Shown one piece after another: positions 32,300 to 42,095 of a stretch of 64,000 nt of DNA. Each line of letters opens with the position of its first letter. Within the stretch, counting starts at the first letter, position 1. The stretch is from Aradus depressus (Eukaryota > Arthropoda > Insecta > Hemiptera > Aradidae), in contig OY759227.1 of the NCBI GenBank assembly GCA_963662175.1, positions 2,078,501 to 2,142,500 on the forward strand, in the 5' to 3' direction. Under the pieces are notes generated by a model, which saw only the letters and a list, made by a program, of their open reading frames with translations, made no database searches and was not told the origin of the DNA. A program made the position numbers and the translations under genes.

Positions 32300-32689
32300 A
32301 TTTGGTGGTTCACACCCCCGACCGCCTACGTCATCTCGTAATATTAGGGGTTATCAATGGTTATTAACCATGGACGAATTTTTGGGGAAACCCGATGTTG
32401 TCTTCGAGCGACCAAAACGAATAGGGTTTAACACGTTAAAAAATATACATTTAACATCTGATCTTTACTAAAGTGAGCATTTTTTTAATCAGCTTTTCAG
32501 GATGATTCCATTATAACAGCCCTTTTTAGGGCTAAAAAATAATTTTTTCTATAAGAAAATCCGAACTCTCGGGCTAAGACCCCATTCATGATTTAACCTG
32601 TATTCGACAAGAATAAACATGACTAAACAGGTTAAATCATGAATATACATGTCACTACATGTTGGGGGTAGGTGGTGTCCTTAATAAAT
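32300..32689. other. Tail of the zinc-finger gene, hairpin and direct repeat
   Basis: 32300-32468 holds a frame-shifted coding remnant. A 17-bp perfect inverted repeat follows (TTCATGATTTAACCTGT at 32585-32601 and its complement at 32627-32643, loop 25 bases). Then comes a segment of about 48 bases (32631-32683) that also occurs at 31155-31205 on the other side of the zinc-finger gene. Confidence 0.7.
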
Positions 32690-33310
32690 GAAAAAAATTT
32701 AGGGGTAGGGTAAAAATTTAAAGTAGGGTTTAGAGGGAGAGCGGAAACTTATTGGGGTGTAGAGTGAGAGTGAAAACTTATTGAGGTTTAGAGGGGGAGT
32801 GGAAAATTATTGAGGTGTAGAGGGAGAGTGGGAACTTATTGGGGTGTAAAGGGAGAGTGGAAACTTCTTGGGTTTAGAGGGAGAGTGGAAACTTATTTGG
32901 GTGTAGAGGGAGAGGGAAAACTTATTGGGTGTAGAGGAAGAGTGGAAACTTATTGGGGTGTAGAGGGAGGGAGGAAACTTATTGGAGTTTAGAGGGAGAG
33001 TGGAAACTTATTGGGGTTTAGAGGGAGAGTGAAAACTTATTGAGGTGGGGAAGTAAATTGGTAGTGATTCAAAGGGGGGGAGCAGAAGTGAGGTGGAGGA
33101 GCAGATGTTGTGGTGGAGGAGCAGAATTGAGGAGGTGGTTGTGGAGGGATGTGTCTGTGAAGTGAGAGGGAGGTGAAGGATCTGTGTGGAGGAGATGGCA
33201 ACAGAACCGGCCTTTATACTCTACTTCTCATCACCGTCTTTTTTCTTACCTATAGACACAATATCACTCTGTTCTCCACTCTGTCCTCATATAAAAAAAA
33301 AAAACTCAAC
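32690..33310 (+). repeat. Module R2: 28-bp minisatellite and TATA segment
   Basis: About 11 units of the 28-bp repeat (GTGTAGAGGGAGAGTGGAAA type, 32735-33050). A purine-rich stretch follows, then CCGGCCTTTATACTC and a segment ending CTCATATAAAA. It is nearly the same as module R3 (38990-39505) in the same orientation. The I-type LINE is inserted at its right edge. If these modules are Polinton termini, this would be the end next to PolB; that is a hypothesis. Confidence 0.75.
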
Positions 33311-33383
33311 TTTTTTTTTTTTTTTTTCCCCTTCTTTTCTTGGCCTTAGCTTTTCACCATAGCCAGTCTATGTAGTATTAAAT

Positions 33384-34437
33384 TTAGACTCTTGCATTCA
33401 CCGACCCTAAAAACTTCACAATACTACCATATATCTCAGTATTGTTTGATGCCAATAATGTGGTGTAGCAAAAAGGCTGTGTTACCAATTTCTCTGCAGT
33501 GGATAACATTGTTAATCGTTCTATTTGGTACTTGTTGCAACTCATAATAATGTGCTCCAGAGTCTCGACCTCGTCACAATGCCTACACTTGGAGGTTTCG
33601 GTCAGACCTATTCTGTGAAGATACCATTCACAAATACCGTGGTTAGCTCTCAGTCGGCAAATTGACCTACAAAAGTCCTTCGTCAGATTTTCTCCATGGA
33701 ACCATGGTTTGAGCTGAGCTTGTGGGTTAATTTTCTTAAAAAATGATCCTTTCTCCGAAGAAGCGTACTCCTGCTGCCAATCGAACCACAATCTCTTCCT
33801 CACCTCTCCAAACAAGTCTATATAGGGAAGACAGGACTTGCCCAGGGCTGTCCCCTCTGAGACTGCTCTCCTCGCCAAACTGTCCGCCATCTCATTGCCC
33901 TTAATACCCGCATGTCCCTTCACCCAAACAAACCTAACTCTTGTTCCTTTATTCTCAAGCAAGCAGACACTTTCTACGATCTCCAATACAATGTTGTTGA
34001 TATTCTTATAAGTGAAATTGCTTAGTTGCCCTAACGAGAGTTGACTATCGCTGAAAATAACCAAATTTCTAATTTCATCCATCTTCAAAGCATATTTGAG
34101 GGACTCTAAAATAGCTATAAGTTCGGCAGACACCACAGAGAAACAAGATGGTAAAGAGAACAAATCCCTGTAGTCCCTCTGAGGATCGTAAAAAGCCGAG
34201 CCACAACCTTGTTCACACTTAGCTCCATCCGTGAAAATGATATAATGGCATCTAATCAAATCTTCGACCATTCTATCATGGTCAATAACATCGGATTTGT
34301 GCGGCACATACACTAAGATCTTTTTAAATAAATGCGGATAATCTATATTAAAAATAGAGATTTTATCTGACTTATGGATAGAATCGTAAAATTGATGGTA
34401 ACTGAGAAAACTATATGAAAGGAGAGGAGGTTTTTTC
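33384..34437 (-). pseudogene. LINE ORF2, RNase H end, out of frame
   Basis: The frame that ends at 33384 contains IIFTDGAKCEQGCG, SAELIAILESLKYAL, VIFSDSQLSL and WVKGHAGIKGNEMADSLAR: the D-E-D-D order of RNase H with its Gly-His-Ala loop. A Cys/His cluster follows (CRHCDEVETLEHIIMSC), as in other I/R1 LINEs. It belongs to the RT polyprotein but is separated from it by a frameshift near 34411-34437, beside a T-run. Confidence 0.85.
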
Positions 34438-37050
34438 TTTATCCAAAAGGTATTCGTTAAGATTTAATTCCAAAATGTTATTGTAAAGTGAACTATTGCC
34501 AGACATTATCCTTAAGAAACTTCGGTCGGCCAACATCTGTCTGCGAAATTGCAGTGGAAATTCTCCAGCCTCTGAGAGTAGTACGTTGATGGGAGTTGAT
34601 TGAAGTAATCCGAGACAATGGCGTAGGCAGCGACGATGCATTATGTCAAGTTTATGCAAATTGGTGTTACTTGCATTGCCATAGAGAAAGGAACCATAAT
34701 CCATAACAGCTCTAACAGTCGTCCTGTAGAACATCAACGCAGTTGCCGGGTCTGCACCCCATTTCAGGTGTGTCACCATTTTTAGAATATTCATATATTT
34801 CTCTACTTTATTTAGGATATGATTAATATGATGGTTCCAAGAAAGTGTTCTGTCCAAAGTTAATCCAAGAAACTTGACACATGTTCTAACCTTGAATGTT
34901 TCTTCACCTAATCGTATTTCGTCGCCAAATGGTAGAACTCTCCTTCGTGTAAATACACAAATAGACGTCTTTTCCATGGAAATGTCTAAGCCATTATCGA
35001 AAAGCCACCCTCGAAGGAGAGAAAAGACGTTACTTATTTTTCCTTGTGCAGAAATCACATTAATATCAGAAACATAAATGCAAATGTCATCTGCATATTG
35101 CAGTATTTTGACGTTCTCCGGGATAATAGAAGCCATATCCGTTACATACATAGCATAGAGTAAAGGACTTAAAATCCCTCCCTGCGGAAGTCCCACTTTG
35201 GCTCTTCTAGGTCCGATCAAGGTATTACTAAGCCTGACATACGTATTTCTATTTGAAATCAGAGAAATCACGTTCGATATAAATTTCTGCGGAAGTCCCA
35301 AATTGGTCATTTTCTTGAACAATATGGGAAACTGAACGCTGTCATAAGCACCTTTAACATCTAAAAACATAGCCAAAGTACTTTTGTTGGAAGTAAACCC
35401 CATCTGAATATCAGTGACTAGAGAAGCAAGGCTGTCCATGGTGGACCTCCCCTTCCTGAACCCAAACTGACTATTTGGCAACTTGCTGTGGTGCTCAAGC
35501 CACCACTCTAACCTGTTCTTAATCAAACGTTCATATGTCTTGAGAACACTGGACGAGAGCGAGATGGGCCGGTACGAAGAACACACGTTATTAGGTTTAC
35601 CTAACTTCGCTATTGGGACAACGACATATTCTTCCCATTCCTTAGGATATATTCCTGATTCCCAAACATTATTAAAAATACTTAATAATGCCAATAAAGA
35701 AGAAGACGGAAGATTTTTTAATATGGGATACACAATCTGATCCTTGCCAGGAGCTGTATTGTTTGTTCTCTTCAGAGAATGTTTTAATTCCGACAGAGTG
35801 AATTTATCAAGTAAAAAATGATCCTGAGATTGGTTAAATGTCATTGGCATAACATTTTTAACATAGTCTGGAGTTAGGTTATACAGAAATTCACGAGTCC
35901 AATTTCCTGAAATAATAGGAAGTTTGTTACAAATTTTACGGTTTTTTAATAATTTAATTCGTTCCCAAATAAATTTAATAGGTGAACTTTTCGAAAGGCT
36001 ATTACAAAACTCGATCCAAGACTTTGACTTAGCATTCTTAACCGTTCGCTTTACCATAGCTGCTGCTTGTTTATATGTATTAAAATTGGTAAAACACGGA
36101 CATTTTTTATATGTCTCGAAAGCTTTTTTCCGCTCATTTGTAGCCTTTTGACAGTCGTTATCCCACCAAGGATTGCAAAACTTACCACTAATTCTATTTT
36201 TAAATATAGGAATACTTTGTTCACATGCCTCGTTTATCTTGTTCAAAAAATTTTCATATGAAATATTACTAACATCATCTTCGGAAAAGAATGAAAGCAA
36301 TGAATTTTGAAATTTATCCCAGTCCGCATGACTAACGTTCCATTTCCTAGTAGGGATTATTTCGCTATTTGCTACGTAATATGGGGATGAAATTATTATC
36401 GGTAAGTGATTTGAGCCTAATGGGTCATTATAAACGGTCCAATCAAAATAATGAGTTATTTCTGGAGAACATAAAGTTAGATCTAAAGCAGAAGCATTTA
36501 TTTGGTTAACCCTGTTAACTAATGTTGGAGAACCGTCGTTTAAATATACTAGATTTGTCTCGTCTAAAGCTGCTATTAACTTTTGACCTTTGCTGTCTGT
36601 TAAACTACTTCCGAAACACGTATGATGAACATTAAAATCCCCAATTAAAAGAACTGGAGACGGAAGTGAAATAAAAAATTTAACCCATTCTTGCTTTGAG
36701 ATATTATTATTAGGATTGTTATAAAGGGAAATAACAGTTATATTTTTATCAGATTCTAACGACAACAGGGCACCAGTAACGAGGACGTTGTTTATCCGAT
36801 AAATATTAGTTAATTCCTTAAAGTAAATATTGTCTTTTATCAATAATGCTACTCCAGATTTGCCATCTGCTCTGTCTGTTCGTAATATATTAAAACCTTT
36901 AAAACTATAATATTTATCAGGGCTGAACCAAGTTTCCGACAAAGCGGCTACGTTTATTTTTTCAGAGCATAAAAAATTTTCTAATGACCCTTTATTAGAC
37001 ACTGCTGATCTGGCATTCCATTGTAAAATCTTTAAATTATTCATGATCAT
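34411..37050 (-). CDS. LINE ORF2, endonuclease and reverse transcriptase
   Basis: 879 codons. Residues about 5-225 are the endonuclease (LQWNARSAVSNK, ALSETWF, DGKSGVALL, LIGDFNVHH, LGSNHLPI). Residues about 440-720 are RT (YRPISLSSSVLKTYERLI, FGFRKGRSTMD, MFLDVKGAYDSV, GLPQGGILSPLLY, QYADDICIY), with the catalytic Asp pair in YADD. The frame ends prematurely because of a frameshift before RNase H; otherwise it is intact. It is related to the LINE at the right end of the window (shared NDGSPTL and DWTV segments). Confidence 0.88.
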   Translation of the reverse strand: MIMNNLKILQWNARSAVSNKGSLENFLCSEKINVAALSETWFSPDKYYSFKGFNILRTDRADGKSGVALLIKDNIYFKELTNIYRINNVLVTGALLSLESDKNITVISLYNNPNNNISKQEWVKFFISLPSPVLLIGDFNVHHTCFGSSLTDSKGQKLIAALDETNLVYLNDGSPTLVNRVNQINASALDLTLCSPEITHYFDWTVYNDPLGSNHLPIIISSPYYVANSEIIPTRKWNVSHADWDKFQNSLLSFFSEDDVSNISYENFLNKINEACEQSIPIFKNRISGKFCNPWWDNDCQKATNERKKAFETYKKCPCFTNFNTYKQAAAMVKRTVKNAKSKSWIEFCNSLSKSSPIKFIWERIKLLKNRKICNKLPIISGNWTREFLYNLTPDYVKNVMPMTFNQSQDHFLLDKFTLSELKHSLKRTNNTAPGKDQIVYPILKNLPSSSLLALLSIFNNVWESGIYPKEWEEYVVVPIAKLGKPNNVCSSYRPISLSSSVLKTYERLIKNRLEWWLEHHSKLPNSQFGFRKGRSTMDSLASLVTDIQMGFTSNKSTLAMFLDVKGAYDSVQFPILFKKMTNLGLPQKFISNVISLISNRNTYVRLSNTLIGPRRAKVGLPQGGILSPLLYAMYVTDMASIIPENVKILQYADDICIYVSDINVISAQGKISNVFSLLRGWLFDNGLDISMEKTSICVFTRRRVLPFGDEIRLGEETFKVRTCVKFLGLTLDRTLSWNHHINHILNKVEKYMNILKMVTHLKWGADPATALMFYRTTVRAVMDYGSFLYGNASNTNLHKLDIMHRRCLRHCLGLLQSTPINVLLSEAGEFPLQFRRQMLADRSFLRIMSGNSSLYNNILELNLNEYLLDKEKTSSPFI

Positions 37051-37052
37051 TG

Positions 37053-38008
37053 TTATTGAAAGAAATTCCCAACTCTATCTTTTATCAATTCTTTTAGTGT
37101 TACGCTATCAGATATTACCAATTCTTCTCTTGAAAAATATGAATTAATTATTTGCAAAAAGGTATTACGAATTTCGTCGACCGTCAGTCTTAACTTTTCT
37201 TTTTGATCTGTATTATTTTGTATGTAGGGATTGAATTTGATTATACCTCCTGCAGAATTTTTGGGGGTCGATGGAAGATATAATTACTTATTCAGATTTA
37301 TACCAAGAGATTGAGGGGGGGGGAGAATTGTCTGACCCTTTTGACGCCTTTTTTGAAATAAGAAGTAGTGGGGGTAATGGGGGTGGGGATATTCACTGGC
37401 TTCTTATGCAAATATGGAAATTCTTTAGTAGAATCAACTGTAGGCTTAGCAACAATACTGGAATAGCTCTTATTTTCCACCAATAATCTGGCATCTCTTA
37501 AAGGAATATTTTCGGTAGCCATGACTGTTTTAATTTTTTTCTGTTTTTGGTACTCTAAACAATTAACCTTGTCAATAGACGAGTGGACCTGATCGCAATG
37601 AACGCACTTTAAGGAGAGGGGGTGGGGACAGTCCTTTTTCTCATGCTCCCCGGAACATAAAGTGCACCTCAGTTTACCTTTACACTGGCTAATGTAATGA
37701 TTGTATCTAAGGCACCTAAAACATTGGGTCACGTTCTGAATGTAGGGCTCGACGGCACATCTTACATAATGAATATAAACATACTCAGGTAAAACCTGAC
37801 CTCTAAATGTAACAAGCACAGTATAAGTTGGTTTTTCAATTAGTTTATCATTTTCTTTAGTTTTTCTAATCATTCTCCTAACAGACACCAGCGTAGCACT
37901 AATTCCCAAATCATGTCTTAATGAAGCCATAATTTCTTCTTCCGACAAAGAGACGTCCACATTTCTAATGACACCCCGTCTTTTCACCAAAAAAGACGGC
38001 ACATACAT
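37053..38008 (-). pseudogene. LINE ORF1, CCHC gag-like protein, 5' truncated and frameshifted
   Basis: The frame 38008-37298 carries three zinc knuckles: CFRCLRYNHYISQC, CTLCSGEHEKKDC and CVHCDQVHSSIDKVNC. A disruption at a run of nine G (37315-37323) throws it out of frame. The remaining 85 or so codons continue in another frame to a stop at 37053-37055, two bases before the ORF2 ATG. The amino end is missing because the element is truncated at the PolB junction. The product would bind the element's RNA. Confidence 0.82.
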
Positions 38009-38825
38009 TTTTTAATTTTTTTACTTATATCCATAGCATATATCTTCGGTTTGAGTCCTACGAATTTATTAATGATAACACCATTAGTCTCATCTTTAAA
38101 CTTGCCTAGAATTTTTTTATTTAAAACAGAATAGCAAGGATGATCCTGCGGGAAATCAGACGTATCAAAATAATTCTTCATCGCTTTCATGTCCTGATAC
38201 CAATCGGGTGCATTAATTAAATAAACTAAACTGTCCGTATCTGTGTACATTAATTTTAGAGTATTAAGATTATATTTTTTCATCATTACATTATAGTGAA
38301 AATCGTACATCACAGTTTTGGACAAATCTAAAATCGACACGCCTACATATATAGGCTTTTTAAATAATAATTTAGTTTTACTCATAGTTACAGATACTAA
38401 GTTTTCATGATAAATTATCCTGTCTAGAAAGTTAGCTTTGGGGATGAGTTTCATTAATTTTTTAGAGTCTGTAACTAGCATCATGTTTATACGGTTTCTT
38501 ATGTTCTCCATTGTTTTGCCGAAAACAGCGTTATTCAAAAGTTTGTAAAAATCTTTTTCAAAATCATTTTTTGCCTTTTTTGGAAGCTCAGTATTACAGT
38601 CAATGTATGACTGTAACCAACGAGACTGTCGAAATTGTATCGCCCTATGAATTTTTTTAACTTTTAAGCCATGTTTAATAACTTGCTTTAAGTTGACGTA
38701 ATGCACAACATATCGCTCACAAGGATTGAAATGAGCAACTAATTTGTTTAATTTCCCGCCTGGAGGACTCACTGTCTCAGGTAAAAATGGTAAATCGTTA
38801 TGAGCTGATTGTAGTATAGTATTGA
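38009..38825 (-). pseudogene. Protein-primed DNA polymerase B, carboxy-terminal fragment
   Basis: Minus-strand frame beginning with SAHNDLPFLPETVSPPGG just after motif A. It continues with RYVVHYVNLKQ, FRQSRWLQSYIDCNT and KNDFEKDFYKLLNNAVFGK (motif B), and reaches YTDTDS (motif C, with both catalytic Asp). It ends with FVGLKPKIYAMD at the LINE junction. Motifs B and C are intact, but the exonuclease domain and motif A are absent here. The breakpoint matches that of the fragment at 19130-20060, which ends at motif A. The usual complete gene is about 1,000 codons or more, so this is about a quarter. Confidence 0.85.
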
Positions 38826-38835
38826 TTTTATTGTT

Positions 38836-39001
38836 ATATTTGATATTTTACAGGGGCAGGGGATGAAATACGTCTCAGGGGATTTGAAAATGAAATATCA
38901 AGGAGAAGTTGGAGGGGCTTTCATAATAGAATTTCTGTAAGACATCATGAATTATAACAACCTCTGACCCAGCTCCAACCACCGCGCACCATCTTCCCCC
39001 A
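38836..39001. other. Short unassigned stretch
   Basis: Between the PolB fragment and module R3; nothing is recognised. Confidence 0.4.
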
Positions 39002-39505
39002 TATTGAGGTGTAGAGGGAGAGTGGAAACTTATTGGGGTGTAGAGGGAGAGTGAAAACTTATTGGGTTTAGAGGGAGAGTGGAAACTTATTTGGGTGTAG
39101 AGGAAGAGTGGAAACTTATTGGGGTGTAGAGGGAGGGTGGAAACTTATTGGAGTTTAGAGGGAGAGTGGAAACTTATTGGGGTTTAGAGGGAGAGTGGAA
39201 ACTTATTGAGGTGGGGAAGTAAATTGGTAGTGATTCAAAGGGGGGGAGCAGAAGTGAGCTGGAGGAGCAGAAGTGAGGAGCAGATGTTGTGGTGGAGGAG
39301 CAGAATTGAGGAGGTGGTGGTGGAGGAGCAGAATTGAGGAGGTGGTGGTGGAGGGATGTGTCTGTGAAGTGAGGTGGAGGTGGAGGATCTGTGTGGAGGA
39401 GGTGGTGACAGAACCGGCCTTTATACTCAACTTCTCATCACCATCTTTTTTCTTACCTATAGACACAATATCACTCTGTTCTCCACTCTGTCCTCATATA
39501 AAAAA
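38990..39505 (+). repeat. Module R3: 28-bp minisatellite and promoter, left edge of virion genes
   Basis: About eight 28-bp units (39002-39215), a purine-rich stretch, CCGGCCTTTATACTC (39414-39429) and a TATA-bearing segment shared with R2. It immediately precedes the first virion-cluster ORF. This position would fit a terminal repeat of the Polinton, but the matching inverted end was not found to the right of the integrase. Confidence 0.7.
39495..39503 (+). promoter_or_regulatory. Candidate TATA box at the start of the virion cluster
   Basis: CATATAAAA lies about 30 bases before the ATG at 39528, so a transcript would start almost at the start codon. The same segment is present in R2. In the opposite direction, GAGTATAAAGGCCGG (complement of 39414-39429) could serve a divergent transcript. 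Confidence 0.45.
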
Positions 39506-39527
39506 AAAACTCAACTTTCCACATTAG

Positions 39528-39965
39528 ATGATCGAAGAGTTTAAAGATAGTATTAATTGGGGGATTCTATCAGAGTTTGGTCGCTTAAGCGAAGATGTAC
39601 TACACAAGTATATAGGTAAGTTAGACTGGCATAAAATGTGTGGGTATCAATTACTTTCAGAAGAATTTATAATTAACCATAAGGAGTACATGGACTGGGA
39701 ACGTATTTCATGTAAGCAGAAATTAAGCGAAGACTTCATGCGGTTGTTTGCTGATAAACTCGACTGAAACCTGATATCCAGATGTCAAACACTAAGTGAA
39801 CCGTTTATTAGAGATCATTCCAACCTAGTGGACTGGGATGAGATTATCAAACATCAAGAACTTGGAATATATTTTATTGTGGAATTTAAAAATTTGTTAG
39901 ATTGGAACATTGTACTCAGTAATCAACCATATACATTACAAGAATATGTATCATATTTATGGTGA
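39528..39965 (+). pseudogene. DW/LSE repeat protein, one nonsense codon
   Basis: One frame from ATG 39528 to TGA 39963-39965, interrupted only by a TGA at 39765-39767. It is made of about six units of 22-24 residues with the pattern DW..I....LSE.F (for example LDWHKMCGYQLLSEEFI, MDWERISCKQKLSEDFM). The internal TGA falls exactly where the repeat has Trp, so it is best explained as a TGG-to-TGA change. Similar short repeats occur in proteins of large DNA viruses; the function is not known. This is the first gene after the putative promoter. Confidence 0.75.
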
Positions 39966-40056
39966 AATAAATTTTTTTTTTTAACATATAATGTTTTATT
40001 AATCCTACCCATAATCCTATATATAAGTTACATACAGGTATAGTTATCAGTCATAT

Positions 40057-40663
40057 ATGAAACGTCCAAGGAATCAGACCAGTGGTGGTGGAATAATCGA
40101 TTGGGCAGTCGATCATTTACCGTTTGAAGCCCATCTTCCAGGATATTCTTTTTGCGGTCCTGGTACACACTTACAAAACCGACTTAGGAGAGGGGTATAA
40201 ACAAACTTGACGAAGCGTGTAGGAGGCACGACATATTTTACTCAAAGCACAAAGATAGTAAGGAGAGATCAGTTGCAGACCAACAATTGGCGAACGAGGC
40301 TTGGGAACGTGTTATAGCTAGTGATTCTAGTTTAGGTGAGAGGGTTGCTGCGTGGGCAGTAACAAACACAATGAAAGTTAAATCGAAATTGGGTGGTGGT
40401 GTGCGAAGGAAGGTAAAAGAAGCGGTAATTGCTGCTAAAAAATACTTTAAGAACAAAAAAATTAAAATTCCTAGAGTCATTTCATTTCCGAAGACCGGTG
40501 GAGCTCCGTCATTAATTCCTCTATTTGCGGCCTGAATGAAGCAAAAGAGAAAAGAGAGGAGATGAAAAAAGGCGGTGGACCCGAAGTTAAAATTGCTAAG
40601 GGGCTTTATTTGAAACCCCACAAAAAGGGTTATGGGTTATTTCTGAATCCCTATCCTAGATAG
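40057..40663 (+). pseudogene. PLA2-like minor virion protein, two frameshifts
   Basis: ATG 40057 starts a frame with LPGYSFCGPGTHLQNRLRRG, the calcium-loop-like part of a phospholipase A2 of the parvovirus VP1 type. It stops at 40198-40200. The second frame carries LDEACRRHDIFYSKH with the catalytic His-Asp pair and then a helical, basic region, ending at 40533-40535. A third frame continues with GLYLKPHKKGYGLFLNP to a stop at 40661-40663. In parvoviruses such a domain in a minor capsid protein helps virions leave the endosome; a similar role here is inferred. The gene is broken and inactive as it stands. Confidence 0.75.
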
Positions 40664-40678
40664 TATGATGGCGGGGCG

Positions 40679-41065
40679 ATGAGGAAAAAAAAAATCCCGA
40701 AATTTATAAGCCGTTTACCAAACAGGGCACTAACAAACATTGAATTGGAGGCTGTTGGAAGAAAACATAATAAACATTTTAGGGGGGTATACATGAGAGA
40801 AAGTTTGCCGCAGAGCCCCAGGAGGTATGAAAGGATTATTATAAACTTGGATGAAGAAGCTAACCAGGGGACACATTGGGTGTGTGCTTCTAAACAGGGG
40901 GGTGATATCGTTTATTTTGATAGTTTTGGAAATTTGCAACCACCAATGGAACTCATGAAATATTATAAGGGATATAATGTAAACTACAATCGCACAAACT
41001 ATCAGTCGTTCCCGAGCAGTAAGTGTGGTCACTTGTGTCTAACATTCTTATACTATCTAAAATGA
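40679..41065 (+). CDS. Adenain-type cysteine protease (Polinton PRO)
   Basis: An intact 128-codon ORF. The catalytic order of adenovirus-type maturation proteases is complete: His66 in GTHWVCA, Asp81 in YFDSFG, a Gln at 109 for the oxyanion hole and Cys116 in SSKCGHLC. It would cleave capsid precursors during particle maturation. The domain is shorter than adenain, as is usual for Polinton proteases. Its stop codon overlaps the start of the next gene (ATGA at 41062-41065). The preceding PLA2-like gene ends 15 bases upstream. Confidence 0.9.
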   Translation: MRKKKIPKFISRLPNRALTNIELEAVGRKHNKHFRGVYMRESLPQSPRRYERIIINLDEEANQGTHWVCASKQGGDIVYFDSFGNLQPPMELMKYYKGYNVNYNRTNYQSFPSSKCGHLCLTFLYYLK

Positions 41066-41928
41066 GCATAACAGTTATTCTTGAAGGAGTCACTTCTGAG
41101 CTGTCATCAAAATATTTTCCCCCGATAGTACTGGACCCTAATAAGTCCTGGTATATCGGACTTTTATCATTGGATACATACAATTCAATTCTAAACATTA
41201 TCCAGGGTGTTAATAATGAAATTGTAATTATACCAGGTGATTCAAAACCGACACCCAAAAAAACTATAACAGAATTAGTAACTATACCAACGGATGGAAA
41301 ACCTCTTCCTAAAAAGGTGATATCACCTAAAACATCTCAGGGTGAATCGGAGGTTCAGGCAACATTTACAATAATACGCCCCCAAAAACCTATAACAGTT
41401 AAATTGTCACAGGGTGCATATGAGGTTTCACAAATCAATGAAACATTGAAAGAAATATTAGAACATAAACATAGTGTAGGACAACTGCCTTATAAACCTA
41501 TTATAGATATAACGAGTAATACGAGCACAAAATTATGCTCTATCAAAAGTAATTATGACATTGATTTTACACAAGCGCGCAGTATAGGAACAGTGTTGGG
41601 GTTCAGATCATATATTAAGTCATCAGAGGGGCGACAGTGGTCATCTGAGGAAGTACGTATATCACCCATTAGTCTTATACAATTGGAGTGTAGTCTGGCT
41701 AAGGGGTCCTATAAAATCGGGGAACCAACACACAATATATTTCAGTTTTACCCCAACGTCCCAGCAGGATACAAGTTGAGCATAAACCCTAGAAATATCA
41801 TTTATCATCCTGTGAATACACAATATATCGATAATATTACAGTACGCTTGGTTAGTCAAAACGAGGAGCTGGTGGACTTTAATGAGGAAGATATTTCAGT
41901 GCGCCTACATCTTAAAGCATGGGAATAA
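41062..41928 (+). CDS. Polinton minor capsid (penton-like) protein candidate
   Basis: 289 codons from ATG 41062; upstream codons in the same frame lie within the protease gene. The frame is intact. It begins MSITVILEGVTSELS and has the segment WYIGLLSLDTYNSI. A central ITVKLSQGAYEVSQINETL and the end VSQNEELVDFNEEDISVRLHLK give a strand-rich protein without catalytic motifs. The position between protease and major capsid, and the sequence type, match the minor capsid (penton-like) protein of Polintons, which would occupy capsid vertices. The identification rests on similarity of pattern and order. Confidence 0.75.
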   Translation: MSITVILEGVTSELSSKYFPPIVLDPNKSWYIGLLSLDTYNSILNIIQGVNNEIVIIPGDSKPTPKKTITELVTIPTDGKPLPKKVISPKTSQGESEVQATFTIIRPQKPITVKLSQGAYEVSQINETLKEILEHKHSVGQLPYKPIIDITSNTSTKLCSIKSNYDIDFTQARSIGTVLGFRSYIKSSEGRQWSSEEVRISPISLIQLECSLAKGSYKIGEPTHNIFQFYPNVPAGYKLSINPRNIIYHPVNTQYIDNITVRLVSQNEELVDFNEEDISVRLHLKAWE

Positions 41929-42095
41929 ACTTTATAACGAGGTGTACAGCATTGCAGGGGCGTAGTAGACAACAAGGAGTGCAACGGTTAACACATCAGA
42001 ATATTCAATTTCTTCAAGCTATTGATCACAAAGTGAATCATAATGCTGGAGGTAGAAGAATCGTACCATTTCGACGAGTCAACAATAAAGTATGA
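41919..42095 (+). CDS. Small basic ORF between the two capsid genes
   Basis: 58 codons from ATG 41919, overlapping the end of the minor capsid gene by 10 bases and the start of the major capsid gene by 53. The product is rich in Arg, Gln and Asn (RCTALQGRSRQQG, GGRRIVPFRRVNNKV). A small basic protein could bind packaged DNA, like adenovirus core peptides, but this is a guess. The nested overlaps at both sides and the clean frame in a decayed cluster argue that it may be real. Confidence 0.4.
   Translation: MGINFITRCTALQGRSRQQGVQRLTHQNIQFLQAIDHKVNHNAGGRRIVPFRRVNNKV

Larger units (their letters stand above)
33311..38008 (-). mobile_element. I-type LINE with RNase H, 5' truncated
   Basis: Poly(A) tail at 33311-33327 (T on the plus strand), then leftward-reading RNase H, RT, endonuclease and a gag-like ORF1 that is open at the right junction. 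The presence of a RNase H domain and CCHC ORF1 points to the I superfamily. The right edge abuts the PolB carboxy end; the target duplication cannot be resolved because both flanks are T-rich. Confidence 0.88.

Noticed and set aside
38821..38865. 3' splice site (pyrimidine tract and ACAG near 38863)
   Set aside because: No matching donor or downstream exon was found; it is likely chance in T-rich DNA.
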